Shown piece after piece: positions 1-8,480 of a DNA stretch of 64,000 bases. The translations under genes were made by a program, and so were the position numbers. The notes under the pieces were generated by a model, which worked only from the letters and a program-made list of their open reading frames with translations, was not told the DNA's origin and ran no database searches. This DNA comes from Enterococcus silesiacus (GTDB lineage Bacteria > Bacillota > Bacilli > Lactobacillales > Enterococcaceae). How positions within the stretch are numbered: position 1 is the stretch's first letter; each line of letters begins with the position of its first letter. The DNA lies in the NCBI GenBank assembly GCA_001465115.1, contig CP013614.1, positions 2,480,001-2,544,000 of the forward strand. The letters are read 5' to 3'.

Positions 1-872
1 GAAGCACTACCATATTTCAGTGCCGTTTCTATATTTTTTCCTGTATTCAATGCATACAAAAATGCTGCTGCATAAGAATCACCTGCTCCAAAGGTTTTCA
101 GAACGTTCGTTTTGTAAGAACCTGCTTGATATATTCCACCGTCTTTTGTATAAGCATAAGAACCTGCCACCCCATGTTTGATCACAATCAATTCTGGGCG
201 ATACTGAAATAAATAATCAATCGTCAGCTGATTATTTCCACCTTTTTGCCCTTCCATTTCGTCATATTCATCTCTGGTACCAATCACAATATCGGCATTT
301 TCAGCAACAATCGAATAATAAACTGCAACCTCTTCTGATGTTTGCCAAGTATATGGACGATAATCTAATTCAAATGCAACTTTTACTTGATTTTTTCTAG
401 CGTAAGAAATAGCTTTTAAAACCGCCTCCCTAGATGGACTTTGCGCCAATGCAGTTCCAGAAACTAGTAACAGATCCGCTTGCTTAATATACTCCTCTTC
501 AATTTCCTCAGGCGCCAAGTACAGATCTGCAACTTGGTCCCGATACATTAAAATACTACATTCTTCTGGGCTTTTGATCTCCGTAAAAGCCAGTCCAGCT
601 TTATGTCCTTTTTGATCGACAAACATCTGACTTGTATCAATTCCAGCGTCATTCATAAATGATTCAATAAAACGTCCATGCTGATCGTCAGGAATTTTTC
701 CTATAAATCCAACTCTTGCACCTAATTTAGCACTGCCAATGGCGATATTTGCAGGAGAGCCGCCTACATATTTTTTAAAAGTCAGCGTCTCTTCCATCGG
801 TCGATTATACTCAACAGCATTTAAATCAATACACGCTCGACCAAGAGCGATTATATCAAATTTCTTTGTCAT
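1..872 (-). CDS. iolC: 5-dehydro-2-deoxygluconokinase, 3' end beyond the window edge
   Basis: About 290 N-terminal codons are visible; the gene runs off the left edge. It reads as a PfkB-family sugar kinase of the IolC type, which phosphorylates 2-deoxy-5-keto-gluconate in cytosolic myo-inositol breakdown. Visible signatures are LGRACIDLN at the N-terminus, the glycine-rich substrate motif YVGGSPANIAIG near residue 35-46 and the catalytic FGAGDSYAAAF motif near residue 260. The ATG at 872 follows a purine-rich GAGGGAG stretch and lies 14 bp after the iolB stop, so translation is probably coupled in an iolA-iolB-iolC operon. IolC rather than a generic ribokinase is supported by the direct iolB/iolA neighbours. 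Confidence 0.93.
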   Translation of the reverse strand, partial: MTKKFDIIALGRACIDLNAVEYNRPMEETLTFKKYVGGSPANIAIGSAKLGARVGFIGKIPDDQHGRFIESFMNDAGIDTSQMFVDQKGHKAGLAFTEIKSPEECSILMYRDQVADLYLAPEEIEEEYIKQADLLLVSGTALAQSPSREAVLKAISYARKNQVKVAFELDYRPYTWQTSEEVAVYYSIVAENADIVIGTRDEYDEMEGQKGGNNQLTIDYLFQYRPELIVIKHGVAGSYAYTKDGGIYQAGSYKTNVLKTFGAGDSYAAAFLYALNTGKNIETALKYGSA

Positions 873-886
873 CTCTGCCACTCCCT

Positions 887-1705
887 CTATTTTCTAGTTA
901 AAATCCATTCATGATCTGGATCATTATGAAACTGCCATTTTCTCGTAGGTCCGGCCATTATATTCAAATAATAAGAATCATAGCCATCTGGCACTCCAAC
1001 TGGATGATAGCCTTTTGGCACAACGACGACATCACCATTTTCAACAGTCATCGTTTCATCAAGCAAACGATCATCAGTATAAACACGCTGAAAAACAAAA
1101 CCTTGCCTAGGATTTAATTCATGATAATATGTTTCTTCTAATTTAGATTCCAACGGTAAATTATCCTGATCATGTTTATGCGGCGGATAACTTGACCAAT
1201 TACCACCGTCAGTAAACACTTCAACAACCAATAAACGATCAGCATGTGGGCTTGTGTCTGGCAAAATATTATGCACTAAACGTTTGTTTTGGTATTTTCC
1301 GCGTTGCTCAACTGTGTTATCTGATGCTTTGATCAATACGGTAGGTTTGCTTTTCTCAGATGGAGCGTAACAAAGTACTATGCTTGCTTTAGAATTTGCT
1401 GTAATTTCAAATGAATGCTCTATAGAAATATAGATACTGTCCGTTGGAATTTTCTCAAAGACACTCTCACGTGTCCCGATTTCATCAAAAATCTGTTCAC
1501 CATCTGTTACAGTTATTTTCCCTGTCAATGCAACAATACAAACCTCTTTTTTTCCTAAACTTTCTTGATAGGTGCTACCAGCTGTCATCTCAAGTACCTT
1601 CAGCTCAATATAGTGCAAAGCTGCATTTTTTTTATGGATATGCTGAAGTAATGAAGTTCCTTCATTCAACATTCTTGGAACGGGCTTATAGTTTAAACGG
1701 GCCAT
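887..1705 (-). CDS. iolB: 5-deoxy-glucuronate isomerase IolB
   Basis: 272 residues, the usual IolB length. The family converts 5-deoxy-glucuronate to 2-deoxy-5-keto-gluconate, the IolC substrate. The fold is a double cupin (KduI/IolB). The C-terminal half carries a metal-site-like cluster SYPPHKHD followed by LEETYYHELNP, where His and Glu residues of the expected metal ligand set are present, and a late segment VVVPKGYHPVGVPDGYDSYY typical of IolB. It sits 19 bp downstream of iolA and 14 bp upstream of iolC on the same strand. Regulation is presumably from the IolR-controlled promoter upstream of iolA. No sign of truncation. Confidence 0.94.
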   Translation of the reverse strand: MARLNYKPVPRMLNEGTSLLQHIHKKNAALHYIELKVLEMTAGSTYQESLGKKEVCIVALTGKITVTDGEQIFDEIGTRESVFEKIPTDSIYISIEHSFEITANSKASIVLCYAPSEKSKPTVLIKASDNTVEQRGKYQNKRLVHNILPDTSPHADRLLVVEVFTDGGNWSSYPPHKHDQDNLPLESKLEETYYHELNPRQGFVFQRVYTDDRLLDETMTVENGDVVVVPKGYHPVGVPDGYDSYYLNIMAGPTRKWQFHNDPDHEWILTRK

Positions 1706-1724
1706 ATTTACTCCTTCTTTCCAG

Positions 1725-3185
1725 TTAAATAGTCGCTTTAGGGTAACGAGCTGTAACTACTTTTTTACGCGTATAAAATTCCACACTATCTTTACCATTG
1801 GCATGTAGTGTGCCATAGAAAGAAGATTTCCACCCAGAAAATGGGAAAAATGCCATTGGTGCAGGTACCCCTAAATTGATTCCCAGCATGCCTGCATCAA
1901 TATGTTCTCTAAAGTAACGAATCGCAGAGGCATTATTAGTGAATAAACAAGCACCATTTGCAAATTCAGACTGATTAGCGGTTGTAATTGCTTCTTTTAG
2001 ATCTTTCACTCGGATAATCGATAATACTGGGGCAAAAATTTCATCTCGCCAAATCGTCATATCTGTTGTTACACCATCAAAAATCGTCGCTCCTACAAAA
2101 TAACCATTATCTGGACTATTCTTTCTACCATCAACAATAAGCTTCGCACCTTCTGCAAGTCCTTTTTCAATATAGTTAAAGGTTCTTTTTTGATTTGCTT
2201 CCCGAATGACCGGACCTAAGAAGACACCATCATCCAATCCATTTCCTACTTTGATTTCTGTAGATTTTTCCTGCAATTTATTAATAAACTTGTCTGCTAC
2301 TGCTTCTTCAACGGTTACAACAGCACAGGCCATACAGCGTTCACCAGCAGAACCAAATGCTGCTGATACAATATTTGTCACCGCATCATCTAAATCTGCA
2401 TCTTTCAAAACGATCGAGTGGTTTTTAGCACCAGTGAGTGCTTGTACTCGTTTTAGATGTTTACTTCCCTGAGTATAAACATATTTCCCAACTGGCTCCG
2501 ACCCAACAAAGGAAATCGCTTTCACTTCTGGGTGTTCTATCATTCCATTAACTATATCATGTGCCCCATAGACAATATTAAATACGCCCGCTGGCAAACC
2601 AGCTTCTGTAAATAGTTCCACCAATCGCTCTGTCAGTAAGGGTGTTCGTTCTGATGGCTTTAAGATAAACGTATTTCCACAAGAAATCGCCATTGGAAAC
2701 ATCCAACACGGAACCATCATCGGAAAATTAAAAGGAGTGATTCCTGCTACAACACCAATCGGATAACGATAATTAGCTACCTCTACATCTGTGGCAATTG
2801 ATGCTAAAGAGTCCCCCATCATTAAGGTTGGGGTTCCTGCTGCAAATTCTACGTTTTCAATGCCGCGTTGTACTTCTCCTAGTGCTTCATTTAGGTTTTT
2901 TCCATTTTCCAACGTGATCAATTTCGCTAATTCCTCTTTATGCTTAATCAATAGTTGTTGATAGTTAAATAGAATTCTTGCACGCCTTGGCACCGCTACT
3001 TCCTTCCAGGTCTCAAAAGCTTGTGCCGCAATTTTGACCGCTTCTTCCAAATCTGCTTTCGTAGATAAGGGTACCTCACACAATATCTCTTTTGTAGCTG
3101 GATTATAAACTTTTTCGTACGACTGAGTCTGACTCGCTACCCAGTTTCCTCCAATATAATTTTTTAATCTCCGTACCTCTGTCAT
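1725..3185 (-). CDS. iolA: Methylmalonate/malonate-semialdehyde dehydrogenase (CoA-acylating)
   Basis: 486 residues, full length for the MmsA/IolA branch of the aldehyde dehydrogenase family. It would convert malonate semialdehyde to acetyl-CoA and CO2 with NAD and CoA as the last step of inositol breakdown. Visible features: N-terminal NYIGGNWV, the cofactor-region [11 protein letters not shown] near residue 149-159, [13 protein letters not shown] near 225, and the catalytic cysteine in AGERCMACA at residue 284. The ATG at 3185 has a strong AAGGAGG site about nine bases upstream. It is the first gene of the leftward iol operon and reads from the promoter at 3265-3293. Confidence 0.94.
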   Translation of the reverse strand: MTEVRRLKNYIGGNWVASQTQSYEKVYNPATKEILCEVPLSTKADLEEAVKIAAQAFETWKEVAVPRRARILFNYQQLLIKHKEELAKLITLENGKNLNEALGEVQRGIENVEFAAGTPTLMMGDSLASIATDVEVANYRYPIGVVAGITPFNFPMMVPCWMFPMAISCGNTFILKPSERTPLLTERLVELFTEAGLPAGVFNIVYGAHDIVNGMIEHPEVKAISFVGSEPVGKYVYTQGSKHLKRVQALTGAKNHSIVLKDADLDDAVTNIVSAAFGSAGERCMACAVVTVEEAVADKFINKLQEKSTEIKVGNGLDDGVFLGPVIREANQKRTFNYIEKGLAEGAKLIVDGRKNSPDNGYFVGATIFDGVTTDMTIWRDEIFAPVLSIIRVKDLKEAITTANQSEFANGACLFTNNASAIRYFREHIDAGMLGINLGVPAPMAFFPFSGWKSSFYGTLHANGKDSVEFYTRKKVVTARYPKATI

Positions 3186-3244
3186 CTATGCGTCCTCCTT
3201 GTTCTCTATTTAAAAATCAACGTATTGGTAACATCTTGATGATG

Positions 3245-3268
3245 TTTGGTTAACTTTTGATTACATTG
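3245..3268. promoter_or_regulatory. Candidate IolR operator, iolA side
   Basis: A 24-bp element that matches the element at 3396-3419 at 19 of 24 positions in the same orientation; both contain TTTGGTTA and TTGATTACAT. It overlaps the -10 and start region of the iolA promoter. Its position between iolA and the divergent iolR suggests IolR binding; the assignment is inference. Confidence 0.55.
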
Positions 3269-3293
3269 TACAATTGCAATGTTAGATAGTCAA
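3265..3293 (-). promoter_or_regulatory. iolA operon promoter (sigma-A type)
   Basis: On the minus strand TTGACT is followed after exactly 17 bases by TACAAT, close to the housekeeping consensus and correctly oriented about 80 bases upstream of iolA. It overlaps the operator-like repeat at 3245-3268. Confidence 0.7.
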
Positions 3294-3395
3294 CCTATTT
3301 ATAATAAAAAAACCTGTTCCTTTTCAGTAATTCTTGATTACTTCCTTATTCCAACTAAAAATAAAAAGATAATTTCTGGTTAATTACCAAAGGTA

Positions 3396-3419
3396 TTTGG
3401 TTACATGTTGATTACATCT
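3396..3419. promoter_or_regulatory. Candidate IolR operator, iolR side
   Basis: Second copy of the 24-bp element (19/24 identical to 3245-3268). It overlaps the -35 box of the iolR promoter, which would suit autorepression. A further partial half-site CTTGATTACTTCC lies between the two near 3334-3346. Confidence 0.55.
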
Positions 3420-3436
3420 AGACCCTATGTTATAGT
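3408..3436 (+). promoter_or_regulatory. iolR promoter
   Basis: TTGATT, 17-base spacer, TATAGT, about 35 bases upstream of the iolR ATG at 3472. The -35 box lies inside the operator-like repeat. Confidence 0.65.
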
Positions 3437-3471
3437 GACGTTAATAACACAAAGTGGAAAGGTTAGCGCAT

Positions 3472-4227
3472 ATGAAATTACAACGCATTCAACAAATTGA
3501 AAACTATATACAGCAACAAGGAAGTATCTCTCTTGATGAGCTTTGTCGTGTTTTCAATGTTTCTAAAAATACCATTCGTCGAGACATCAATGAATTGGAA
3601 AAAAGAGGGACGTTGAAAAAGGTCTATGGGGGTGTGGTCTACGTAGAGAATAATTTGGTTTCTTTTGAAAATCGAAATATTCACAACCAAAAGGAAAAAG
3701 AATCGATCGGGGCACGTGCTGCTTTACTAATTGAAGAAAACGACTTAATTTATATCGACTCAGGCACAACCACCAGTCAGATTTTAAACAATGTGAACCC
3801 AGAGCTTCCGTTCACCTTACTGACAAACAATCTTGATATCATTAACTTAGCTGCAGCAATGAACAATGTCCAGCTCATCCTGATCGGAAATAGCTATAAA
3901 AGAAAAACTCGATCTTTTGTGGGAATCGAAGATGAAGCCGTAGTTACAAGATACAATATAAATAAAGCATTTATGGCAGCTACCGGCGTATCGATTACAA
4001 GCGGATTAACTAATTCAGATTTAATGGAATACCGCATAAAAAAAATGATCGTCCAAAGAGCCAAAGACATTTATCTGCTTGCAGATAGTTCAAAGTTCGA
4101 TCATTCTACGCTGCTTACTTACTCACCTCTAGAAAGTATCAAGGGGATCGTTACAACAAAAGAGCTTCCACAAAAGTATGTAGATTTTTGCGACTTGCAT
4201 ACGATCGAACTTTTATATAGTAATTAG
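3472..4227 (+). CDS. iolR: DeoR-family inositol catabolism repressor IolR
   Basis: 251 residues from ATG 3472, chosen because AAAGG lies nine bases upstream; an upstream GTG at 3454 lacks a good site. The N-terminus is a DeoR winged helix (ISLDELCRVFNVSKNTIRR near residues 19-37), followed by the DeoR effector domain with YIDSGTTTSQ and LLTNNLDI, which in the family senses phosphorylated sugar intermediates. Divergent from the iol operon with paired repeats in the shared region, so it most likely represses iolA-C and itself. IolR is inferred from family plus position; the sequence alone would support only a DeoR-family regulator. Confidence 0.85.
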   Translation: MKLQRIQQIENYIQQQGSISLDELCRVFNVSKNTIRRDINELEKRGTLKKVYGGVVYVENNLVSFENRNIHNQKEKESIGARAALLIEENDLIYIDSGTTTSQILNNVNPELPFTLLTNNLDIINLAAAMNNVQLILIGNSYKRKTRSFVGIEDEAVVTRYNINKAFMAATGVSITSGLTNSDLMEYRIKKMIVQRAKDIYLLADSSKFDHSTLLTYSPLESIKGIVTTKELPQKYVDFCDLHTIELLYSN

Positions 4228-4251
4228 TAACGGAAAAAAGGAGGAATCTAC

Positions 4252-4644
4252 TTGCCACTACTAAAATTTGATATGGTCGAAGGCCGCAGCAAAGAAGAAA
4301 TACAGGCGATTCTGGATGTTGCTCATTCCGCAGTTTTAGAATCTTTTAAAGTCCCAACGGGCGATAGATATCAAATCGTTACTCAACATAAACCTTTTGA
4401 AATGGTGATGGAAGACACCGGTCTAGGTTTTAAACGAGAGCCTGAAAAAATGATTTCATTAACTGTTATTAGCCGCGAACGACCTACAGAACAAAAGAAA
4501 ATGTTTTATTTTCTACTTTCTGAACAACTAGAGGAATTGTGTGGTATTGCACCCGAAAACTTACTTGTTTCATTTGTCATCAACAATGATTCAGATTGGA
4601 GCTTTGGGTACGGTAGAGCACAGTTTTTAACAGGAGAACTTTGA
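4252..4644 (+). CDS. Tautomerase-superfamily protein
   Basis: 130 residues from a TTG start at 4252 preceded by AAAGGAGG; the mature protein would begin with proline (MPLLKFDMVEGRS), the catalytic Pro-1 position of the 4-oxalocrotonate tautomerase superfamily. The length is about twice a 4-OT monomer and matches the larger tautomerase_3-like group whose C-terminal half ends in SFVINNDSDWSFGYGRAQ. It lies 25 bp after iolR on the same strand, so co-transcription is likely. A link to inositol metabolism is only suggested by position. The physiological substrate cannot be read from the sequence. Confidence 0.75.
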   Translation: MPLLKFDMVEGRSKEEIQAILDVAHSAVLESFKVPTGDRYQIVTQHKPFEMVMEDTGLGFKREPEKMISLTVISRERPTEQKKMFYFLLSEQLEELCGIAPENLLVSFVINNDSDWSFGYGRAQFLTGEL

Positions 4645-4652
4645 AAGGTAAA

Positions 4653-4693
4653 GAGCGTGGGACAAAACTAAAGATCAGTTTTGTTTCGCGCTC
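4653..4693 (+). repeat. Hairpin of the enterococcal GGGACA-type intergenic repeat
   Basis: A stem formed by AGCGTGGGACAAAACT and AGTTTTGTTTCGCGCT closes a short loop just after the tautomerase gene. The adjoining bases up to about 4745 (ATAAACGG, TTCGGAAATAAG) recur in altered form at 48381-48420, so this is one member of a dispersed intergenic family. Confidence 0.6.
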
Positions 4694-4827
4694 TAAATCC
4701 GAATAAACGGCGAGAAAAAAGCAGCTCCTTCGGAAATAAGCTGAACGCTTTTTATACGAAAACTAAACCCTTAAAAAAACAAAAAAAAGCTACCTCTACT
4801 TAATGCGTAGTTAGCCCTAATTGGTCT

Positions 4828-4870
4828 AGAACAGTTTAGCAGTTACACCTTAAACTGTTCTTTCTATTTT
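4828..4870 (+). terminator. Rho-independent terminator
   Basis: An 11-bp perfect stem, AGAACAGTTTA at 4828-4838 with TAAACTGTTCT at 4851-4861, loop of 12, followed by TTCTATTTTTG. It would end transcripts from iolR and the tautomerase gene. Confidence 0.8.
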
Positions 4871-4881
4871 TGTAAATAACT

Positions 4882-5021
4882 TTCTCCAAGTTCATTATAG
4901 CGGGACTGATTGGCTATTCTACTTATAGAAACGATTTATTTTTATACGCAGGTTCTAAGACCTAATGATTGGTGCAAATAAGTAGAATGATCTAGTTTGT
5001 CCCTCAAGGTTACTTGGAGAA
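4882..5021. repeat. Imperfect long inverted repeat (possible mobile-element remnant)
   Basis: Arms at 4882-4926 and 4978-5021. The outer ten bases TTCTCCAAGT and the inner eleven ATTCTACTTAT are perfectly inverted, with a diverged middle that still shares GGGAC. The 51-base interior holds no gene. It could be a small non-coding element or an old RNA hairpin; no target-site duplication was established. Confidence 0.45.
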
Positions 5022-5031
5022 GAACCTCAAT

Positions 5032-5102
5032 AAGTGATCGACCTACAAGCCACTCCTGTCATCTCTAAGTATGACAGGAAAAAGCCTGTAGGTCGATCAC
5101 TT
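5032..5102. repeat. Nested hairpin at the 97-bp repeat
   Basis: A 16-bp perfect stem (5032-5047 with 5087-5102, TGTAGGTCGATCACTT on the right arm) encloses a second stem CCTGTCAT/ATGACAGG. The second copy of the repeat at 9670 lacks the left arm, so the outer stem exists only here. Confidence 0.65.
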
Positions 5103-5151
5103 TCGTTTTCATTCTGTTTGGTGAGGGCGATAGCCCTCATGGGTGTTTGTC
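5055..5151. repeat. 97-bp dispersed repeat, copy A
   Basis: Identical base for base to 9670-9766 in the same orientation. It contains the hairpin CCTGTCAT/ATGACAGG and the small stem GAGGGC-GATA-GCCCTC, and ends in TTTGTC. It lies at the 3' end of the leftward EcfT gene, as copy B lies at the 3' end of the DUF2812 gene, so it may supply terminator or mRNA-end structure. Confidence 0.85.
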
Positions 5152-5175
5152 CCAACCTCAGTCCCTTAAATAGTA

Positions 5176-6009
5176 TTAATTAAACGGATTATAAAATCTT
5201 CCCCCATTGACTTTAAATAATGCAAAACTAATAGCTGTTAGCAAAATCGCTAAGCCCATAACCAGAAAATCAGAACGACGAAACGGCTGTTGTGCATACC
5301 AGGTTCTGTTCTTCTTTTCGCCAAAACGTCGCAGCTCCATTGCGGTACTGATTGTTTCAATGCGATCCAAACTAGACAGGATCAAAGGAAAAACAATCTG
5401 AGCAGTCCCTTTCAACCGTTGTGTCAATTTGCCTTTTTTAGACATCTCAAAGCCGCGCGCCTGTTGCGCAAGGGAAATATTCACAAAATCCTCTTGAATA
5501 TCTGGAATATAACGAATTGCCAATGCCACAGCATAACTGATTTTATAACTGACACCGATTCGGTTTAAGCTAGATGAAAATTCACTTGGATTTGTAGTTA
5601 AAAGAAAAATCAAGACTAGCGGGATTGTACAAAAATATTTTAAAACTAAATTTAACTCGTAAAATAATTGCTCTTGCGTAAGCGTAAATCGACCGATCCC
5701 CGCCCAAATCACCGTTCTAGACTGATATAATTCAACGCCATATTCTGGAGAAAATAGATAGACCGCAAGAATATTCAACAACGAAAATACAAAAATAAAT
5801 TTTACGACAAATGAAATCTGATGCCACTTAATGTGGGACAACTTAAATAAAATCAACGAAAAAATCGTCATACCAAGTAAAAAACGGGTATCATAAGTCG
5901 TCATACAAGCGACAGATAGGAGAATCAAAAAAATTAATTTAGCCGTCCCGTTCAATCTATGAATAGCTGTATCATCAGGGATGTAACCTAGCATTTGATG
6001 TTCATTCAT
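5176..6009 (-). CDS. ECF transporter transmembrane component (EcfT)
   Basis: 277 residues of the CbiQ/EcfT family, the membrane scaffold that couples an S component to the ATPases. Several hydrophobic segments occupy the N-terminal half and one ends the protein (DFLVMGLAILLTAISFALFK). The coupling helices are visible as LAQQARGFEM near residue 181-190 and AMELRRFGEK near 223-232, the Ala-Arg-Gly type motifs that dock on the ATPase. The ATG at 6009 overlaps the ATPase stop by four bases (ATGA), indicating translational coupling. It is the last gene of the SAM-hydrolase/ECF operon. No frameshift or unusual feature. Confidence 0.9.
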   Translation of the reverse strand: MNEHQMLGYIPDDTAIHRLNGTAKLIFLILLSVACMTTYDTRFLLGMTIFSLILFKLSHIKWHQISFVVKFIFVFSLLNILAVYLFSPEYGVELYQSRTVIWAGIGRFTLTQEQLFYELNLVLKYFCTIPLVLIFLLTTNPSEFSSSLNRIGVSYKISYAVALAIRYIPDIQEDFVNISLAQQARGFEMSKKGKLTQRLKGTAQIVFPLILSSLDRIETISTAMELRRFGEKKNRTWYAQQPFRRSDFLVMGLAILLTAISFALFKVNGGRFYNPFN

Positions 6010-7715
6010 TTTAAACGTACCTCCTGATCATAGGCCATAAAATTTTCTGTAAATAAAAAGGGATCAGTCATTCCCAAATGTTGCGCAAAAGTGAATAAGC
6101 TAGTTTCTTTTAGCGAGGCCTTTTTTACTAATTCAGAGTCAGTCAAGACATTGACAGGTGTCGTGTCTGCAATGATTTCGCCATCAAATAAGACTAATGC
6201 ACGGTCTGTATATTCCAACATGAGGTGCATATCGTGAGTGATCATTACAATCGTCATTCCCATCTTGTTTAGCTCCTCTAAGAATGTCATCATTTCAGTG
6301 TAATGCTTGAAATCTTGTCCAGCAGTCGGCTCATCTAATATGATCATTTCGGGTTCCAAAACCAAAATAGCTGCAACCGTAACTCGCTTTTTTTGACCAT
6401 AGCTAAGTGCTGAAATCGGCCAATGGCGGAATGAATACAGTCCACAGATTTTCAAGACCTTCTCCACTCGTTCTTTGATTTTTTCTTCAGGAAACCCCTT
6501 CAATGTCAAACCTAACGCAACTTCTTCAAAAATCATTTTCTTAGAAATCATTTGATTTGGATTTTGCATGACAAAACCAATTTTATCAGCACGTTCTTTG
6601 ATAGAAAACTGACTAAAATCTTCTCCTGACCATAACATTTTACCTGACTGAGGCGTAATAAATCCACATATAGCTTTACTTAATGTCGATTTCCCGGCCC
6701 CATTTTCTCCTACAATACTAAGCATCTCTCCACGTTTGAATAGAACAGAGACATCCTTTAAAACATAGCGATCATTTCGTCTATACTGATACGTAATCTC
6801 GTTTAACTCCAGTAATGGAGGAAATGACGTTGGCTCTGTCACTTGAGTTCGCTTTTTCATCCAGCTTTCCATTTGTTCTTTCAGATTAGGCGCTTGAACT
6901 TGTTCAATATTCGATAAATGTGTAGCCGTTCCTAAATCCACGCCGGCATATTTCATTGCGGTGATATACAATGGCTCACGAATCCCTTGCTCTGTTAATA
7001 GATTTGTTTTTAATAATTCATCTGCAGGTAGATCAGAAACGATTCGACCATCATTAAAAACAATCACACGATCAACCGACCGATACAACACATCTTCTAG
7101 GCGATGCTCAATAATCAAAATAGTGGTTTTCGTTTTTTGATGGATCTCATCAATCAGTGCAATTGTTTCTTTTCCCGCTTTAGGATCAAGATTAGCCAAT
7201 GGTTCATCAAAGACTAGAATAGGCGCCTCATCGATCAAAACACCTGCCATAGATACCCGTTGCTTTTGACCACCGGATAAATCCTGCGGACGATGGTGTA
7301 AAAAATCATTCAAACCAACAACTTTCGTCCAATGATTCACTTCTTCCTTCATTTTGCTTTGGGCTACTTCATCATTTTCTAAAGCAAATGCAACATCTTC
7401 TCCAACTGTCAATCCAATAAACTGACCATCTGTATCCTGCAAAACAGTGCCGACATCAAAAGATAACTCAAACAAACTTGTATTGATTAAGTCTTTATCA
7501 CCAATTTTTACGTGCCCAGTAATTTCTCCTTCATAAGTATAAGGAATCAAACCATTGATACATTGAGCAAAGGTTGATTTGCCACTGCCACTTGGCCCAA
7601 CAATTAACACCTTTTCTCCTTCATAAATCGTTAAATCAATATTATGTAGCGTCGGTTCAGCCTGACTATGATACTGAAACGTAACATTGTCAAAAGTAAT
7701 CAGTGGTTTTTTCAT
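6006..7715 (-). CDS. ECF transporter ATPase, two fused ABC domains
   Basis: 569 residues from ATG 7715, chosen for GGAG eight bases upstream; a GTG at 7724 is less well placed. Both ATPase domains are fused in one chain, as in YkoD-type proteins: domain 1 has GPSGSGKST near residue 38 and LSGGQKQR, domain 2 has GENGAGKST and LSYGQKKR, each followed by a DEP Walker B (VFDEPLANLDP and ILDEPTAGQD). It would power uptake by the neighbouring S and T components. YkoD homologues serve hydroxymethylpyrimidine uptake, but no thiamine gene is nearby, and the upstream SAM-cleaving enzyme suggests another substrate. Confidence 0.9.
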   Translation of the reverse strand: MKKPLITFDNVTFQYHSQAEPTLHNIDLTIYEGEKVLIVGPSGSGKSTFAQCINGLIPYTYEGEITGHVKIGDKDLINTSLFELSFDVGTVLQDTDGQFIGLTVGEDVAFALENDEVAQSKMKEEVNHWTKVVGLNDFLHHRPQDLSGGQKQRVSMAGVLIDEAPILVFDEPLANLDPKAGKETIALIDEIHQKTKTTILIIEHRLEDVLYRSVDRVIVFNDGRIVSDLPADELLKTNLLTEQGIREPLYITAMKYAGVDLGTATHLSNIEQVQAPNLKEQMESWMKKRTQVTEPTSFPPLLELNEITYQYRRNDRYVLKDVSVLFKRGEMLSIVGENGAGKSTLSKAICGFITPQSGKMLWSGEDFSQFSIKERADKIGFVMQNPNQMISKKMIFEEVALGLTLKGFPEEKIKERVEKVLKICGLYSFRHWPISALSYGQKKRVTVAAILVLEPEMIILDEPTAGQDFKHYTEMMTFLEELNKMGMTIVMITHDMHLMLEYTDRALVLFDGEIIADTTPVNVLTDSELVKKASLKETSLFTFAQHLGMTDPFLFTENFMAYDQEVRLK

Positions 7716-7739
7716 TGATGCCACTCCTTTTCCCTATGT

Positions 7740-7815
7740 AAAAAAAAGCCGAGACAAGGCTGGCAGCTGAAACAGAAGACGTTACTTCTGTTCCACCTCT
7801 TTATCCAGTCTCTAA
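7740..7815 (-). terminator. Intra-operon hairpin with T-run (repeat family)
   Basis: Between the S-component and ATPase genes. On the minus strand GAGACTGG pairs with a right arm around CCAGCCTTGTCTC, with an inner ACAGAAG/CTTCTGT stem, and is followed by GGC and eight Ts. It resembles the dispersed intergenic repeats and would cause partial termination inside the operon. Confidence 0.6.
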
Positions 7816-7914
7816 GAAAAGTGATATAACTCACCGAGTTATGTCTCTTTCTTTCTCTCGCTCTTAATTTTCTATTTTATGAGACTTCTCTTATACCCTC
7901 ATTTTACTACATAA

Positions 7915-8466
7915 TCAATCTTTTGTTAAACTGCCTTTTTTAGTGCGCGTTGCCGCATATGCCGCCATCAAGAGCGTTCCAATGATTCCCACAGCGATAA
8001 TGTTCAGAACAACAGCAATTACGCCTTGCGTGTAGACTTTACTAGCAGGTTCACTATAGATCAATACATCTAATGTAGGCGCAATCAAGCCCCAAACCAC
8101 AGCATTGCCGACTACTTGATAAATATTAAAATGAATAATGTCTTTTTTACTAAATTCGCCATGCTGAAGATCGATTTTTCTACCTGCTATTCCATAAATT
8201 ACGCCGATTATTCCTGAACAAACAATCCAACTCCACCACGCACCGCCATAGGTTGTAAAATCTTTTAGCGTATGACCAATCAAGCCGATCAAACCTCCGG
8301 CAACTGGTCCGAAAATAGCTGAAATCAATGCTAAAAATGGATATGCTGTTTCTAAGTTGGTATTAGGAAATCCCGTTGGAATAACCACAAAACGCCCTAA
8401 AATAACAAATACTGCTGAACCGATACCGATTGCTACGATTGTTTTTACTGAAAAATCTTTTTTCAT
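7915..8466 (-). CDS. ECF S component, UPF0397 family
   Basis: 183 residues from ATG 8466 (GGAG nine bases upstream), matching the usual length of UPF0397; longer readings overlap the upstream gene. About five or six membrane helices are visible, starting with [18 protein letters not shown], with conserved loops [23 protein letters not shown] and GGAWWSWIV that in this family line the substrate site. It would give the EcfT/ATPase module its specificity. The true substrate of the family is not established to my knowledge. The gene directly follows the DUF62 enzyme, so a SAM-derived compound, methionine or adenosine precursor is a guess from context only. Confidence 0.85.
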   Translation of the reverse strand: MKKDFSVKTIVAIGIGSAVFVILGRFVVIPTGFPNTNLETAYPFLALISAIFGPVAGGLIGLIGHTLKDFTTYGGAWWSWIVCSGIIGVIYGIAGRKIDLQHGEFSKKDIIHFNIYQVVGNAVVWGLIAPTLDVLIYSEPASKVYTQGVIAVVLNIIAVGIIGTLLMAAYAATRTKKGSLTKD

Positions 8467-8480
8467 TCTTTCCACTCCTA

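Noticed and set aside
6006..7715. Thiamine precursor importer (YkoD-type)
   Set aside because: The fused ATPase resembles YkoD, but no thiamine gene or TPP riboswitch lies near, and the S component is UPF0397, not YkoE.
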